Notes: generated from the letters alone by a model not told the origin. Counted from the first letter of the stretch, positions 1-8,798 are shown. The stretch is DNA of 64,000 nucleotides from Streptomyces sp. NBC_01471 (GCF_041438865.1 NZ_CP109450.1:4671001-4735000), one strand, 5' to 3'. A program made the numbers and translations.

Positions 1-223
1 ATCCCAGAATCCGGGCAGACGGTACCTCCTGCGCAACCAGCAGCCGGTGCGGGCCGTCTTCAGGGTGGGAGAGCAGCCACGGACGGCGCTCCTCGGCGGT
101 GAAGACATTCGTGTCGAATGTGATCGCAGTCTCACGGACGTAGTGGTTGTAGAGGTCGGTGAGGGCCTGGAGATCCGCCTCCTTGCCCGGCCTGACCTGC
201 ACTTCCGTACGCTGCGCAGACAT
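1..223 (-). CDS. GNAT N-acetyltransferase, phosphinothricin-acetyltransferase-like (5' part only)
   Basis: The gene runs off the left edge, so only about the first 74 residues are visible. They read MSAQRTEVQVRPGKEADL, then LTDLYNHYV, TAITFDT and EERRPWL. This is the N-terminal pattern of the PAT/YncA branch of GNAT acetyltransferases, which move acetyl from acetyl-CoA to a small amine such as phosphinothricin or methionine sulfoximine. The acetyl-CoA loop lies beyond the edge, so activity cannot be judged. The ATG is preceded by GGGAG at good spacing. It is divergent from hrdD, and the intervening 183 bp hold the hrdD promoter. A PAT-like assignment is likely; the substrate is unknown. Confidence 0.8.
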   Translation of the reverse strand, partial: MSAQRTEVQVRPGKEADLQALTDLYNHYVRETAITFDTNVFTAEERRPWLLSHPEDGPHRLLVAQEVPSARILG

Positions 224-283
224 CTGCTCTCCCTTGGTGGCCGGACAGGGTACTGCATGATCACTAAAAACAGAGCGGGTCAT

Positions 284-310
284 GGGAATTCTGTCCGGAT
301 TCCAGTCGTT
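284..310 (+). promoter_or_regulatory. SigR-type (thiol-oxidative stress) promoter of hrdD
   Basis: GGGAAT (284-289), exactly 18 nt, then GTT (308-310), which fits the Streptomyces SigR/SigE-family consensus GGAAT-N18-GTT. The predicted transcription start is near 316, giving a leader of about 90 nt before hrdD. In S. coelicolor hrdD is a known SigR target, so position and motif agree. Confidence 0.8.
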
Positions 311-406
311 GTTTCCATCAGATGCAGGACACCGGAGAGGGTGTTCCGCACCACACCAAGCCACTGATTCGCGACCTCATCACGTTACTCACGTTAGGGA
401 GCACGC

Positions 407-1387
407 ATGGCAACCCGTGCCGTCGCCCGTCGATCCGACCGGGCAAGCAGCGTTCGCGCCGTAGGCGGGGAGATCGCCGACCGCGACCTGGTCGGCATGT
501 ACCTCGACGAAATCGCACGTACGCCGCTGCTCGACGCCGAAAAGGAGGTTGAGCTGTCCCAGACCATCGAGGCCGGGGTGTACGCCCAGCAGATCCTCGA
601 CGGTTCCGTGCAGAGTGAGGCGGGCGGGGCCTCGCGTGAAGAGCTGGATGCGCTGATCGCCGCCGGGGAGCGCGCCAAGGACGTCTTCATCCGGTCCAAC
701 CTCCGGCTGGTCGTCGCTGTCGCCCGCCGCTATCCGCGAGCCGGTCTGCCGCTGCTCGACCTCATCCAGGAGGGCAACGCGGGTCTGGTGCGCGCGGTCG
801 AGAAGTTCGACTACGCCAAGGGCTTCAAGTTCTCCACGTATGCGACCTGGTGGATCCGGCAGGCCATCACCCGGTCCATAGCGGACCAGTCGCGCACCAT
901 CCGGCTCCCTGTCCACCTGGTGGAGGAGCTGGGCCGGATCCGCCGTGTCCAGCGTGAGTTCAACCGGGAGCACGGCCGCGACCCGGAGCACGAGGAGATC
1001 GCCGCCGAGCTGGACACCAAGCCGGCCCGGGTGAGCGACGTGCTGGACTGGGCCCGTGACCCGGTCAGCCTGAACATGCCGGTCGACGACCAGGGCGAGA
1101 CCCAGTTCGGGGACCTCCTGGAGGACACGTCGGCGGTGTCGCCCGAGCAGTCGGTGATGACGCTGCTGCGCAGTGAGGAGCTCGACGAGCTGATCGGCAG
1201 GCTCGATCACCGCACCGCCTCGATCATCAAGATGCGCTTCGGTATCGACGACGGCCGGGAGCGGACGCTGACCGAGGTCGGCAAGGAGCACGGTCTGACG
1301 CGCGAGCGGATCCGCCAGATCGAGAAGCACGCGCTGCTCGAACTGAAGAAGATGGCCGACGACGTGGGCTTCGACGCGGCGGCGTGA
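407..1387 (+). CDS. hrdD: Group-2 (non-essential) primary-like RNA polymerase sigma factor HrdD
   Basis: A 326-residue sigma-70 protein that directs core RNA polymerase to promoters. Region 1.2 is at about residues 26-41 (DLVGMYLDEIARTPLL). Region 2, with LDLIQEGNAGLVRAVEKFDY and FKFSTYATWWIRQAI, covers about 95-160. Regions 3 and 4 follow, with the -35 helix-turn-helix LTEVGKEHGLTRERIRQIEK near 285-305. There is no long acidic region 1.1, so it is a group-2 factor, and the start MATRAVARR and ending DVGFDAAA are those of HrdD rather than HrdB. The ATG is preceded by AGGGAG. It is monocistronic, with a SigR-type promoter upstream and a strong hairpin downstream. Confidence 0.93.
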   Translation: MATRAVARRSDRASSVRAVGGEIADRDLVGMYLDEIARTPLLDAEKEVELSQTIEAGVYAQQILDGSVQSEAGGASREELDALIAAGERAKDVFIRSNLRLVVAVARRYPRAGLPLLDLIQEGNAGLVRAVEKFDYAKGFKFSTYATWWIRQAITRSIADQSRTIRLPVHLVEELGRIRRVQREFNREHGRDPEHEEIAAELDTKPARVSDVLDWARDPVSLNMPVDDQGETQFGDLLEDTSAVSPEQSVMTLLRSEELDELIGRLDHRTASIIKMRFGIDDGRERTLTEVGKEHGLTRERIRQIEKHALLELKKMADDVGFDAAA

Positions 1388-1447
1388 GCTGCCAGAGCGA
1401 AAGCCCGACGTCCCCTCGCGGCCCTCGTGCCGCCTCCGTCCCCGACC

Positions 1448-1479
1448 GCCGGACGGCGCCGACCGCGGCGCCGTCCGGC
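1448..1479 (+). terminator. Hairpin terminator after hrdD
   Basis: A perfect 13-bp inverted repeat (1448-1460 with 1467-1479, arm GCCGGACGGCGCC) around a 6-nt loop, 60 nt past the hrdD stop and before the convergent MFS gene. There is no U-tract, as is usual for Streptomyces hairpin terminators. Confidence 0.6.
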
Positions 1480-1632
1480 GACTGCTTGAGCGGAGGGGTG
1501 GTTCCTGCTCAGCCGACGATCGCGGCTCAGCTCCGCTGACTTCTGCCCGGCTGGGCACTCCTGCTCAGCGGTGATGTCGGGCCGGGGCATCCGTGATGTC
1601 GGCTCGCCGGTGATGTCGGCGGTGATATCCGC

Positions 1633-3255
1633 TCAGACGGTGAGCGCCGGTTCCCGGAGTGACCCGTCCGCGTCTGCGTCCGTCCCGCTGCCGGTCGGGG
1701 ACGCATCCGTCCCGCCGCCTCCGGGTGCCCGCTTCGGCAGGGCGAACATCAGCAGGAAGATCACGCCGAGCACCCCCGCGACCCACCACAGCGAGTCCAT
1801 GAACGCGTGGACGAACGCGAGGCCGGTCGCGCTCGGTGCCGGCCGGTCGCTGATCGACCCGAAGAACACCACGGACACCAGGCCGAGCCCCAGCGCATTG
1901 CCCATCTGCTGCACGGTGTTGATCAGCCCGGAGGCCGACCCGGCGTGCTCCTTCGGAACGTCCGCGAGCACCGCGTCCGTCAGCGGCGCGACGATCAGTC
2001 CCATACCGACCCCCATGACCACCAGCGGCAGCGCCATCTGCCAGGACGCGATGGCCGTCCCGTACCGGTCCGCCTCCCAGACGTAGAGCAGCAGCCCGGC
2101 CGTCATCAGCAGGGCTCCCGTCTGGAGCACCTTGCGGCCGAAGCGCGGTACCAGTTTCTGTACGGAGATACCGGCCGCCGCCGAGACCGCGACCGAGAAC
2201 GGGATCCCCGTGGTCCCGGCCCGCAGCGCGCTCCAGCCGAGGCCGATCTGCATGTACAGCGTCCAGACCAGGAAGAAGATGCCCAGCGCCACACCGAACG
2301 TGGCCTGCACGGCGATGCCGGCCGCGAAGCTCTTCACCTTGAACAGCTCCAGCTCGACCAGCGGCGAACCGTCCTTCCGCGCCTTCAGCCGCTCGTACGC
2401 GACCAGCCCGCCGAAGACGACGACGCTGCCCGCCATCGAGACGTAACCCCAGACCGGCCAGCCCAGCTCACGGCCGCGCGTCAGCGGGTAGAGCAGCATC
2501 AGCAGACCCGCCACCACGAGCAGCACACCGACGATGTCCAGCCGTAGGGCCTTCGGAGCCTTGGACTCGGTGATGAACCTGTGGCCGAGCAACAGCCCGA
2601 TCAGCCCGACCGGCAGGTTGATCAGGAAGATCGGGCGCCACTCCAGACCGGCGATGTTCCACTCGGTGAGCAGCGCGCCGAGCAGCGGGCCGGAGACCGC
2701 GCCCAGGCCGACGATCGCGCCGAACAGCCCGAAGACCTTGCCGCGCTCCTCGGCGGGGAAGGTGGCGTGCACGATCGAGAGCACCTGGGGCACCATCAGC
2801 GCCGCCATCGCACCCTGCAGGATGCGGGAGGCGACCAGCATCTCGGGGCTGGCCGCGAAGCCGCACAGTGCGGAGGCCAGCGTGAAGCCGCCTATCCCGA
2901 TGAGGAAGAGCCTCTTGCGGCCGTGGATGTCGCCGAGCCGGCCACCCGTGATCAGCCCGGCGGCGAAGGCGAGTGCGTAACCGGCGGTGATCCACTGGAT
3001 CTGGCTGAACGAGGCGCCGGTGTCCTTCTGGATGGACGGGATCGCGATGTTGACGATCGTGACGTCGACAAGGTCCATGAAGGCCGCGGTCATCACGATG
3101 GCCAGCGCGAACCATCTGCGGCGGTCCGCCCGGAGCGCGGCCTGCGCGGCGGCCTGCGCGGCTCCTTGTGCAGCCGCCTGTGCCGTCTGCGGGTCGTCCC
3201 GCACGTCCGGCGCATTCTGCGCATCCCGCGCGGTGGGCTGGGGTGTTGAGGTCAT
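1633..3255 (-). CDS. DHA2-family (EmrB/QacA) MFS multidrug efflux transporter
   Basis: A 540-residue integral membrane protein. An Ala/Gln-rich cytoplasmic N-terminus of about 45 residues is followed by about 14 hydrophobic segments, as in drug:H+ antiporters of the DHA2 family. Visible motifs are DLVDVTIVNIAIPSI in the first membrane helix, GGRLGDIHGRKRLFL (MFS motif A) and GAVSGPLLGALL (motif C of exporters). The C-terminal tail is hydrophilic. The gene is divergent from a WYL regulator across 62 bp that contain a 15-bp inverted repeat, so it is probably that regulator's target. Export of a toxic small molecule is inferred; the substrate is unknown. Confidence 0.85.
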   Translation of the reverse strand: MTSTPQPTARDAQNAPDVRDDPQTAQAAAQGAAQAAAQAALRADRRRWFALAIVMTAAFMDLVDVTIVNIAIPSIQKDTGASFSQIQWITAGYALAFAAGLITGGRLGDIHGRKRLFLIGIGGFTLASALCGFAASPEMLVASRILQGAMAALMVPQVLSIVHATFPAEERGKVFGLFGAIVGLGAVSGPLLGALLTEWNIAGLEWRPIFLINLPVGLIGLLLGHRFITESKAPKALRLDIVGVLLVVAGLLMLLYPLTRGRELGWPVWGYVSMAGSVVVFGGLVAYERLKARKDGSPLVELELFKVKSFAAGIAVQATFGVALGIFFLVWTLYMQIGLGWSALRAGTTGIPFSVAVSAAAGISVQKLVPRFGRKVLQTGALLMTAGLLLYVWEADRYGTAIASWQMALPLVVMGVGMGLIVAPLTDAVLADVPKEHAGSASGLINTVQQMGNALGLGLVSVVFFGSISDRPAPSATGLAFVHAFMDSLWWVAGVLGVIFLLMFALPKRAPGGGGTDASPTGSGTDADADGSLREPALTV

Positions 3256-3278
3256 GCGGGGAAGGTAGCTGGCATATA

Positions 3279-3293
3279 GGACAACCTGTGTCC
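3279..3293. promoter_or_regulatory. Inverted-repeat operator between the MFS and WYL genes
   Basis: GGACA-ACCTG-TGTCC, perfect 5-bp arms with a 5-bp spacer, in the 62-bp divergent intergenic region and only 25 bp from both start codons. A dimeric WYL regulator bound here would cover both promoters. The assignment is inferred from position and symmetry. Confidence 0.45.
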
Positions 3294-3317
3294 CACTTCC
3301 CGGGCATCCTGACTGCC

Positions 3318-4307
3318 ATGACGGACACTCCGGTACGGCTGCTGCACCTTCTCTCGCTGCTCCAGACTCCGCGCGAATGGCCCGGTGGGGAGCTGGCCGA
3401 GCGCCTCGACGTCAGCAGGCGCACGATCCGGCGCGACATCGACCGGCTGCGGGACCTCGGCTATCCCGTCCAGGCCACGATGGGGGCCGAGGGCGGATAC
3501 CGGCTGGTGGCGGGCAAGGCCATGCCCCCGCTGGTCCTCGACGACGAAGAGGCGGTGGCCATCGCGGTCGGGCTGCGCGCCGGGGCCGGGCACGCGGTCG
3601 AGGGCATCGAGGAGGCCTCCGTACGGGCCCTGGCCAAGCTGGAACAGGTCCTGCCGTCCAGGCTGCGCCACCGGGTCGCCACGCTCCAGGCCGCGACGAT
3701 CCCGCTGACCAGCGGTGACGGGGCGACGGTCGACCCGGGCACGCTGACGGTGATCGCGGGGGCCGCAACCGGGTCCGAGCGGCTGCGCTTCGGCTACCGC
3801 GCCGGGAACGGTACGGAGACGAAGCGCCTGGTCGAGCCGTACCGGCTGGTCTCCACCGGGCGCCGCTGGTATCTCGTGGCGTACGACATCGACCGCGAGG
3901 GCTGGCGTACGTTCCGGGTCGACCGGGTGAGTGAACCCTTCGCTACCGGGGCGCGGTTCGTCCCGCGAGAACTCCCTGTGAGTGACGCGGCGGAGTTCGT
4001 CAGCCGGTCCCTGTCGCGGCGCCAGCCTTCGGTGGATCTCGATGTCACCTTCGAGGCCCCGGCGGAGTTCGTGGCGGCCCGGCTGCCGAACGGGATGGGC
4101 ACGCCCGAGGTGCTGGGCGAGCGGCGCTGCCGACTCCGGGCGCCGGTGGCGGACTCGCTGGAGTGGCTGGGGCTGCGGCTCGCGGTGGTGGACGCGGAGT
4201 TCACCGTGCACCACCCGCCCGAGCTGGTGGAGTACGTGGCGGAGCTGGGGGCCCGACTGGGCCGCGCGGCGGGAGTGGGGAACCGGCCGGGGGCCGGGGC
4301 GGAGTGA
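3318..4307 (+). CDS. WYL-domain transcriptional regulator (YafY family)
   Basis: A 329-residue regulator starting MTDTPVRLLHLL. An N-terminal DeoR/HTH_11-type winged helix covers residues 1-60 (ELAERLDVSRRTIRRDIDRL, then GYPVQATMGAEGGYRL). A WYL domain covers about 135-310, with RLVEPYRLVSTGRRWYLVAYD and FRVDRV as its signature. WYL domains sense nucleic acids or small ligands. The reading frame is open further upstream, but the chosen ATG is where family homology begins and it leaves room for the shared operator. It is divergent from the DHA2 transporter and most likely controls it and itself. Confidence 0.85.
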   Translation: MTDTPVRLLHLLSLLQTPREWPGGELAERLDVSRRTIRRDIDRLRDLGYPVQATMGAEGGYRLVAGKAMPPLVLDDEEAVAIAVGLRAGAGHAVEGIEEASVRALAKLEQVLPSRLRHRVATLQAATIPLTSGDGATVDPGTLTVIAGAATGSERLRFGYRAGNGTETKRLVEPYRLVSTGRRWYLVAYDIDREGWRTFRVDRVSEPFATGARFVPRELPVSDAAEFVSRSLSRRQPSVDLDVTFEAPAEFVAARLPNGMGTPEVLGERRCRLRAPVADSLEWLGLRLAVVDAEFTVHHPPELVEYVAELGARLGRAAGVGNRPGAGAE

Positions 4308-4550
4308 GCTGCCGGGCGCAAGCAGGCGCGGAGGCGCGGGAGGGGCGCCGAGGGGCTGCCCTGGGGCTGCCGAGGACGGCCGAAGGGCTGGGGCCGTTGC
4401 GGTGCCGGTGCTGTGGTGATGGGCCTTGCTGTGCGGGGCCTGTTCCGTGGCGGGCCTTTTCAGTGGCATGGCTGGGGGGGGCTGAGCCCTGCGGGGCGCC
4501 AACCCTGCGGTGAGCAGGGGCTGTTGCGGCGCGGCGCGGCGCGGCGCGGC

Positions 4551-5297
4551 TCAGCGTACGCGGGCGCGGAGCTCCATCGCTGTGCGGGCCTCGCTCTGTG
4601 ACGCGTACACCTCGCACATATGGCGCCCGTCCGGCGTCGCCGTGTGCTCGACCTCCCAGAGGCTGATCTCCTGGCCGTCGAGCAGCAGAAAGGCGTGCTC
4701 GTAGAGGGTGAAGGCCGCGGGGCCGACGCTCTCGAATCGGCACTGGCTGCCGAGGGCCTGGCTGATCTGGTGGGCGAACGCGGAGCGCAGCAGCCGGGCG
4801 ACGTCCTCACCGGGGCAGTCCGGGTTCTCCGCGCGGCGCAGCACCCGGCGGGCGTGGTCGGCCGACCGGTCGGCCGCATACGTCCTGGCCACGGCGGGCG
4901 GGGGCGCCGACTGAAGCGCGGTGAGGAGCCCGAGATCGTCCTCCGGGTCGTCGTCCGGGAACATCGCGGCGGCATCCGCCCCGCGGATCCGGGTCACGGC
5001 GAGTCTGGCCTCCGCCTCGCCCGGATACAGCTCGTACTGCGGGCCCGTACCCGTACCCGTCTCGTACACCAGCTCCCACAGCGTCAGGTCGGTGCCGTCG
5101 GCGATGAGGAACGTGTGCCGGTACGTCTCGCGGTGCAGCCCGGCGCCCGAGCTGTGGTGCGAGGAGTGCAGCGCCGAGCTGTGCGCCAGCGCGGAGCCGA
5201 GTCGGTCGACGGTGGTGTCGGACAGCTCGAAAGCGTTCAGTGCGCGGCCGAGGAGTCGCGCGAGGTGCTCCTCGGTCGTCTCATGCGAATGGCTCAA
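4551..5297 (-). CDS. DUF6227 family protein
   Basis: A Streptomyces-restricted protein of unknown function. Two similar halves are visible, each ending in an L(Y/H)xxxFLLxDGxxxSLWE pattern: HTFLIADGTDLTLWELV near residue 65 and YEHAFLLLDGQEISLWEVEH near 215. This suggests an internal duplication. The segment SADHARRVLRRAEN in the middle is also characteristic of the family. The start is taken as TTG (residues LSHSHETTEEHL), where family homology begins and GGAG lies 5 nt upstream. An in-frame extension to 5381 is open but lacks a ribosome site. Neighbours give no functional clue. Confidence 0.75.
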   Translation of the reverse strand: MSHSHETTEEHLARLLGRALNAFELSDTTVDRLGSALAHSSALHSSHHSSGAGLHRETYRHTFLIADGTDLTLWELVYETGTGTGPQYELYPGEAEARLAVTRIRGADAAAMFPDDDPEDDLGLLTALQSAPPPAVARTYAADRSADHARRVLRRAENPDCPGEDVARLLRSAFAHQISQALGSQCRFESVGPAAFTLYEHAFLLLDGQEISLWEVEHTATPDGRHMCEVYASQSEARTAMELRARVR

Positions 5298-5454
5298 GGT
5301 CTCTCCAGGCCGTCGCGGCAAGTCATGAGGTTGGAACTCAACGTAGTCCCTGGGTCTGACAACGTGGCCTTCGTTCGGCAAAACGATGGGGGCGTGCGAA
5401 AAGTTCCCGGGCGCCCCGCCAACTCACTTGTCCGGCAAGTCAGTAGATGCTGTG

Positions 5455-6726
5455 TCAGTCCGGATCGGTTCCCGCCCCCGTCCCGTACAGGTCACGGTGG
5501 GCCGGGAACCAACCGCCGGGCCCCTCCACCGACTCCGCCGCCCGGACGGCCCGCACCACGGCCCGGCTCAGTGCATCGGCCCCCGCGGCCAGCACCTCGT
5601 TGAGGACGCTCAGGTCGGGGCGGTGTGCCGTGCCGGTGGCAAGTGCGAAGACGGTGTCGCCGTCGTGCAGGAGATGGACGGGCCGTACGGCACGCGCGAG
5701 GCCGTCGTGCGACGTGCCCGCCAGCTTCTGCGCCTGGGCGCGGGTGAGTTCGGCGTCGGTGGCCACCACGGCGATGGTGGTGTTCAGTGGGGGGCGCGCA
5801 TTGCGCTCGCGCGCCAGAGCGAGCTGGCGCTGTGCCTCCTCGTGGACGGTGGTGGCGGGGTACTCGGGCCTGCCCCGGCCGTACTCGCCGTAGAGCACGC
5901 CCGTCAGTGGATCGACCGGTGAGCCCACCGCGTTGACCACGGCGAGGGCGCCCACGGTGACGCCGGAGGCGAGCCTGATGCTCGCCGAGCCGACGCCGCC
6001 CTTGAGCCCGCCGGCCACCGCGCCCGTACCGGCGCCGACGCTGCCCTGTTCGACCGGTGTACCCGGCGCCGAGTCCGCCGCGGCTTCCACGGCCGCGACC
6101 CCGGTCGAGGCGTCCGGCCTGGCCCGCCAGTCGCCGCCGCGGCCCAGATCGAAGATGCAGGCGGCGGGGACGACCGGGACGACCTGAGCGGGGTCGGGCC
6201 CGACCTGGAAGCCGCGGCCCTGTTCCTCCAGCCAGGCCATCACGCCGGATGCGGAGTCCAGCCCGTACGCGCTGCCGCCGGTCAGGACGACGGCGTCCAC
6301 GCGCTGCACCAGGTTGCGCGGATCGAGGGCGTCCGTCTCCCGGGTGCCGGGACCACCGCCGCGCACATCCACGGCGGCGACCGCCCCGCCCGGCGGGGCC
6401 AGGACGACAGTGGTGCCACTCAGCGCCCGCTCACCGGGAACCCGTGCGTGTCCGACCCGGAGCCCGTCCACGTCGGTGAGCGAGTCCGTGTCCGTGTCCA
6501 TGTTCATGTCCGTGTGCGTGAGCGAGCCGACGTTCGTGGGTGAGGCGGTGCCGGTGGGCGGGTCAATGCCGGTGGTGGGGGTTCGGCCGGTGGGCGAGGC
6601 CGGGTCGGTGGACGAGTCCGGGTCGGTGGGGGCCTGCGCGGGTGTGCCGTGCGCGGCCGGGCTGTGCGATCCGGGAGCGTGGGTCGCGTCCACATCGCGC
6701 TCTGACGGGGTGCCTGCTGCGGTCAT
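5455..6726 (-). CDS. P1-family (S58, DmpA-like) aminopeptidase/esterase
   Basis: About 423 residues. The first 70 or so are low-complexity and rich in Thr, Pro, Asp and Ser. The catalytic fold then starts at SLTDVDGLRVGHARV, the usual entry of the DmpA/L-aminopeptidase D-esterase family. Other landmarks are DALDPRNLVQRVDAVVLTGGS, ACIFDLGRGGDW, and the Gly-rich GSVGAGTGAVAGGLKGG before the predicted autoprocessing region. Family members self-cleave to expose an N-terminal Ser nucleophile. The start could be ATG 6735 or 6726, or even an internal ATG closer to the domain, since the leader carries no signal peptide. It is divergent from a leaderless 91-aa gene. Confidence 0.8.
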   Translation of the reverse strand: MTAAGTPSERDVDATHAPGSHSPAAHGTPAQAPTDPDSSTDPASPTGRTPTTGIDPPTGTASPTNVGSLTHTDMNMDTDTDSLTDVDGLRVGHARVPGERALSGTTVVLAPPGGAVAAVDVRGGGPGTRETDALDPRNLVQRVDAVVLTGGSAYGLDSASGVMAWLEEQGRGFQVGPDPAQVVPVVPAACIFDLGRGGDWRARPDASTGVAAVEAAADSAPGTPVEQGSVGAGTGAVAGGLKGGVGSASIRLASGVTVGALAVVNAVGSPVDPLTGVLYGEYGRGRPEYPATTVHEEAQRQLALARERNARPPLNTTIAVVATDAELTRAQAQKLAGTSHDGLARAVRPVHLLHDGDTVFALATGTAHRPDLSVLNEVLAAGADALSRAVVRAVRAAESVEGPGGWFPAHRDLYGTGAGTDPD

Positions 6727-6885
6727 ACCCCCCATGGGACCACTGCTGCCCGCGATGCGGCGCCCTTGCCCTCTTGTGCCCTGTCCCTGTCTCTCTCCCT
6801 CTCTCTTGTACGGGGCCGGGTGTCGTTGGCCGGGGGCTGGGGGCGGACGGAGCCGCACGGTGGCCGGGCGCCGTACCCTTGCCGT

Positions 6886-7161
6886 ATGAGCACTGCGCCC
6901 GCTTCCGGCCCCGGCCCCCGTGACGACGAGGACCGCGACCCCGCGACCTCTTCCGGCGCGACGCCGCCGGAGTCCGGGCCGAAGCCCACGTCCAAGCCGG
7001 TGTCCAAGCCGAAGCCGGTGTCCAAGCTGGTCTTCGACGATCCGCTCGACCACCAGTCCTCGGACGACACGGACCACGGCTGGGGTGAGCAGACCTCCTC
7101 GGGGAGCAGCGCGTCGGACCTGGCCCGCTTCCTTGACGAGAAGCCGCCGCACCACATCTGA
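6886..7161 (+). CDS. Small hydrophilic conserved actinobacterial protein
   Basis: A 91-residue protein with no membrane segment, starting MSTAPASGPGPRDDEDRD. The middle is Ser/Pro/Lys-rich (KPTSKPVSKPKPVSK) and the end is more ordered (LVFDDPLDHQSSDDTDHGWGE, then SASDLARFLDEKPPHHI). It looks disordered with a short C-terminal motif. A TACCCT -10 box ends 6 nt before the ATG and there is no ribosome site, so the mRNA is probably leaderless; the in-frame upstream extension is therefore not used. It is convergent with mscL. I do not recognise a named family. Confidence 0.65.
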   Translation: MSTAPASGPGPRDDEDRDPATSSGATPPESGPKPTSKPVSKPKPVSKLVFDDPLDHQSSDDTDHGWGEQTSSGSSASDLARFLDEKPPHHI

Positions 7162-7204
7162 TCAGCCCCTGGCCCTGGCCCTGGCCCCGCGCCAGCCTCT
7201 GGCG

Positions 7205-7675
7205 TCAGGAGCCCTGACCGGATCCGCGCTGGGCGACCAGGGTGTCCCTGATCTCCCGCAGCAGCGCCACCTCGGCGACCTCCGCCTCGACGGTCTCCTC
7301 CTCCATCGTCTGCTCCTTGGCGGCCTTGCGGGCGAGGTACTTGGCCATCGGCAGCACCATCAGGAAGTAGACGACGGCCGCGGTGATGACGAAGGTCAGG
7401 ACCGCGTTGAGCACCGATCCCCACAGGATGTAGATACCGCTGGTCACGTCGCCGGAGGCGTTGACGGCGCAGGGGGCCTTGAAGCAGGACTTGTACGAGT
7501 CCAGCTGCGAGGTGCCGAAGGCGCCGACCAGTGGACTGATCACGCCCTTCACGACGGAATTCACCACGGCCGTGAACGCGGCGCCGATCACGACGGCGAC
7601 AGCGAGGTCGATGACGTTCCCCCGCATCAGGAAGGCCTTGAAGCCTTCCAGCAGGGTGGGGTTCTCTTTGCTCAT
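7205..7675 (-). CDS. mscL: Large-conductance mechanosensitive channel MscL
   Basis: A 156-residue inner-membrane channel that opens under hypo-osmotic shock. TM1 contains FLMRGNVIDLAVAVVIGAAF, the most conserved MscL stretch. A short periplasmic loop with a Cys pair (SCFKAPC) follows, then TM2 (LTFVITAAVVYFLMVLPM) and a charged C-terminal bundle ending EVALLREIRDTL. The ATG is chosen for the AGAAGGA site 7 nt upstream; the open frame beyond it lacks such a site. The loop cysteines are unusual against E. coli MscL but common in actinobacteria. Confidence 0.93.
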   Translation of the reverse strand: MSKENPTLLEGFKAFLMRGNVIDLAVAVVIGAAFTAVVNSVVKGVISPLVGAFGTSQLDSYKSCFKAPCAVNASGDVTSGIYILWGSVLNAVLTFVITAAVVYFLMVLPMAKYLARKAAKEQTMEEETVEAEVAEVALLREIRDTLVAQRGSGQGS

Positions 7676-7858
7676 CAAGCGATCCTTCTCCGTGGGCGCC
7701 GGTGGCGGAACACTCCGCTCCGCCACCTAAGGCGCTGCGCCACGAAGCTGTCCAATTCCCCCACTCCCACAGGGGAGATGACTGCGCATCAGTACTATTC
7801 GGTTCGGGTTCCGGGTCGGTCTTCGGCTCAGGATCCGGCTCAGTATTCGGCATCGGTT

Positions 7859-8590
7859 TCAGCACAGGGTCACCGCCAGTTTCGACGTGGCCCCGGCGCC
7901 TGCCAACGCGGTCGCCGTCGAGCGGGTCACGGCGAGGACGACGAGCGCTCCGGCGTCGGGGGAGGCGTCACCCGTGGCGCCCGGATCCGGCACATCGGAC
8001 ACCCGGACCCCCGCCGCAACCACCCGCGCCGCCCGGGCGTCCGTCGGCGTACCGGACCCTGCCGACGTCGAAGAGCCATCGGTTGATGCGGCATCCGCCG
8101 AGGCGTCACCGACCGCGATGACATCGACGTGGTCCCCCGGGGCCAGCAGCCGTACGGTGGCCGCGTCAGCAATCCGTACCGGCGCGGAAACCCGCGCGGA
8201 CACCGGAGCGGCGGGGCCCGAGCCCGGACGGGTGCCCGGCGCGCGGGCCCGCGCGGCTGCCGCCCCGTCCGAAGTGGCACCGGCCCGGGGCGCCGTCCTC
8301 ATGCCGGCTCTGACTCCGCCCGGGGGTTCTGCGCCCCCGGCATCGCGTGGTGCCCAGGCGGCCAGTGCGGCAGCCGCGAGAACCAGGCCCGCGACCACCG
8401 CCCGGCGCCACCGGCCCAGAGCGCGCCGCAAGCGGTACCGTCCCGGACGCACCCGGAGCGGGGCGAACAGCGGCACTCCGCGCGGCTCGGGCGCGGATAC
8501 GACCGGTACGGGCATGGGGATCATGGCAACCACCGCCGGGTGAGAGGAGTCTGGGGCGAACTCCTCCCACGATCCAACGTCCCGCTGCAT
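7859..8590 (-). CDS. SAF-domain (CpaB/RcpC-like) membrane protein
   Basis: A 243-residue protein. An N-terminal cytoplasmic stretch rich in Pro/Arg is followed by one membrane helix (AVVAGLVLAAAALAAWA, about residues 65-82), an Ala/Gly/Pro linker and a SAF-like domain. The domain core reads VSAPVRIADAATVRLLAPGDHVDVIAVGD and then ARVVAAGVRVSDVP, as in CpaB/RcpC pilus-assembly and FlgA-type proteins. The expected role is in an extracytoplasmic complex. No pilus genes are present here, so a Flp pilus role is not supported by context. An alternative start is the ATG about 23 codons downstream. Confidence 0.6.
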   Translation of the reverse strand: MQRDVGSWEEFAPDSSHPAVVAMIPMPVPVVSAPEPRGVPLFAPLRVRPGRYRLRRALGRWRRAVVAGLVLAAAALAAWAPRDAGGAEPPGGVRAGMRTAPRAGATSDGAAAARARAPGTRPGSGPAAPVSARVSAPVRIADAATVRLLAPGDHVDVIAVGDASADAASTDGSSTSAGSGTPTDARAARVVAAGVRVSDVPDPGATGDASPDAGALVVLAVTRSTATALAGAGATSKLAVTLC

Positions 8591-8648
8591 CCCGCTGAGA
8601 GCTGTGGATTACTCCCGAGTTGTGGACAACCCGCTCACCCGCGCCGCC

Positions 8649-8770
8649 CCCAACACGTCAGCCTCAGCCCCAACACGTCAGCCCCAACACGTCAGCCTCA
8701 GCACCTCAGCCCCAACACGTCAGCCTCAGCACCTCAGCCCCAGCACCCTTAGCCCCAACAACCCCAGCCC
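8649..8770. repeat. Degenerate tandem repeat with CCCCAACACGTCAG units
   Basis: Four copies of CCCCAACACGTCAG, mostly followed by CCTCAG or CCTCAGCACCTCAG, grade into CCCCAGCAC and CCCCACG variants before the mtnP stop. It lies in the 208-bp gap between the SAF gene and mtnP and codes for nothing recognisable. It may be slippage-generated or a 3'-end processing/termination region. Confidence 0.7.
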
Positions 8771-8798
8771 CACGCACACCACACCCACCCTCGGCACC

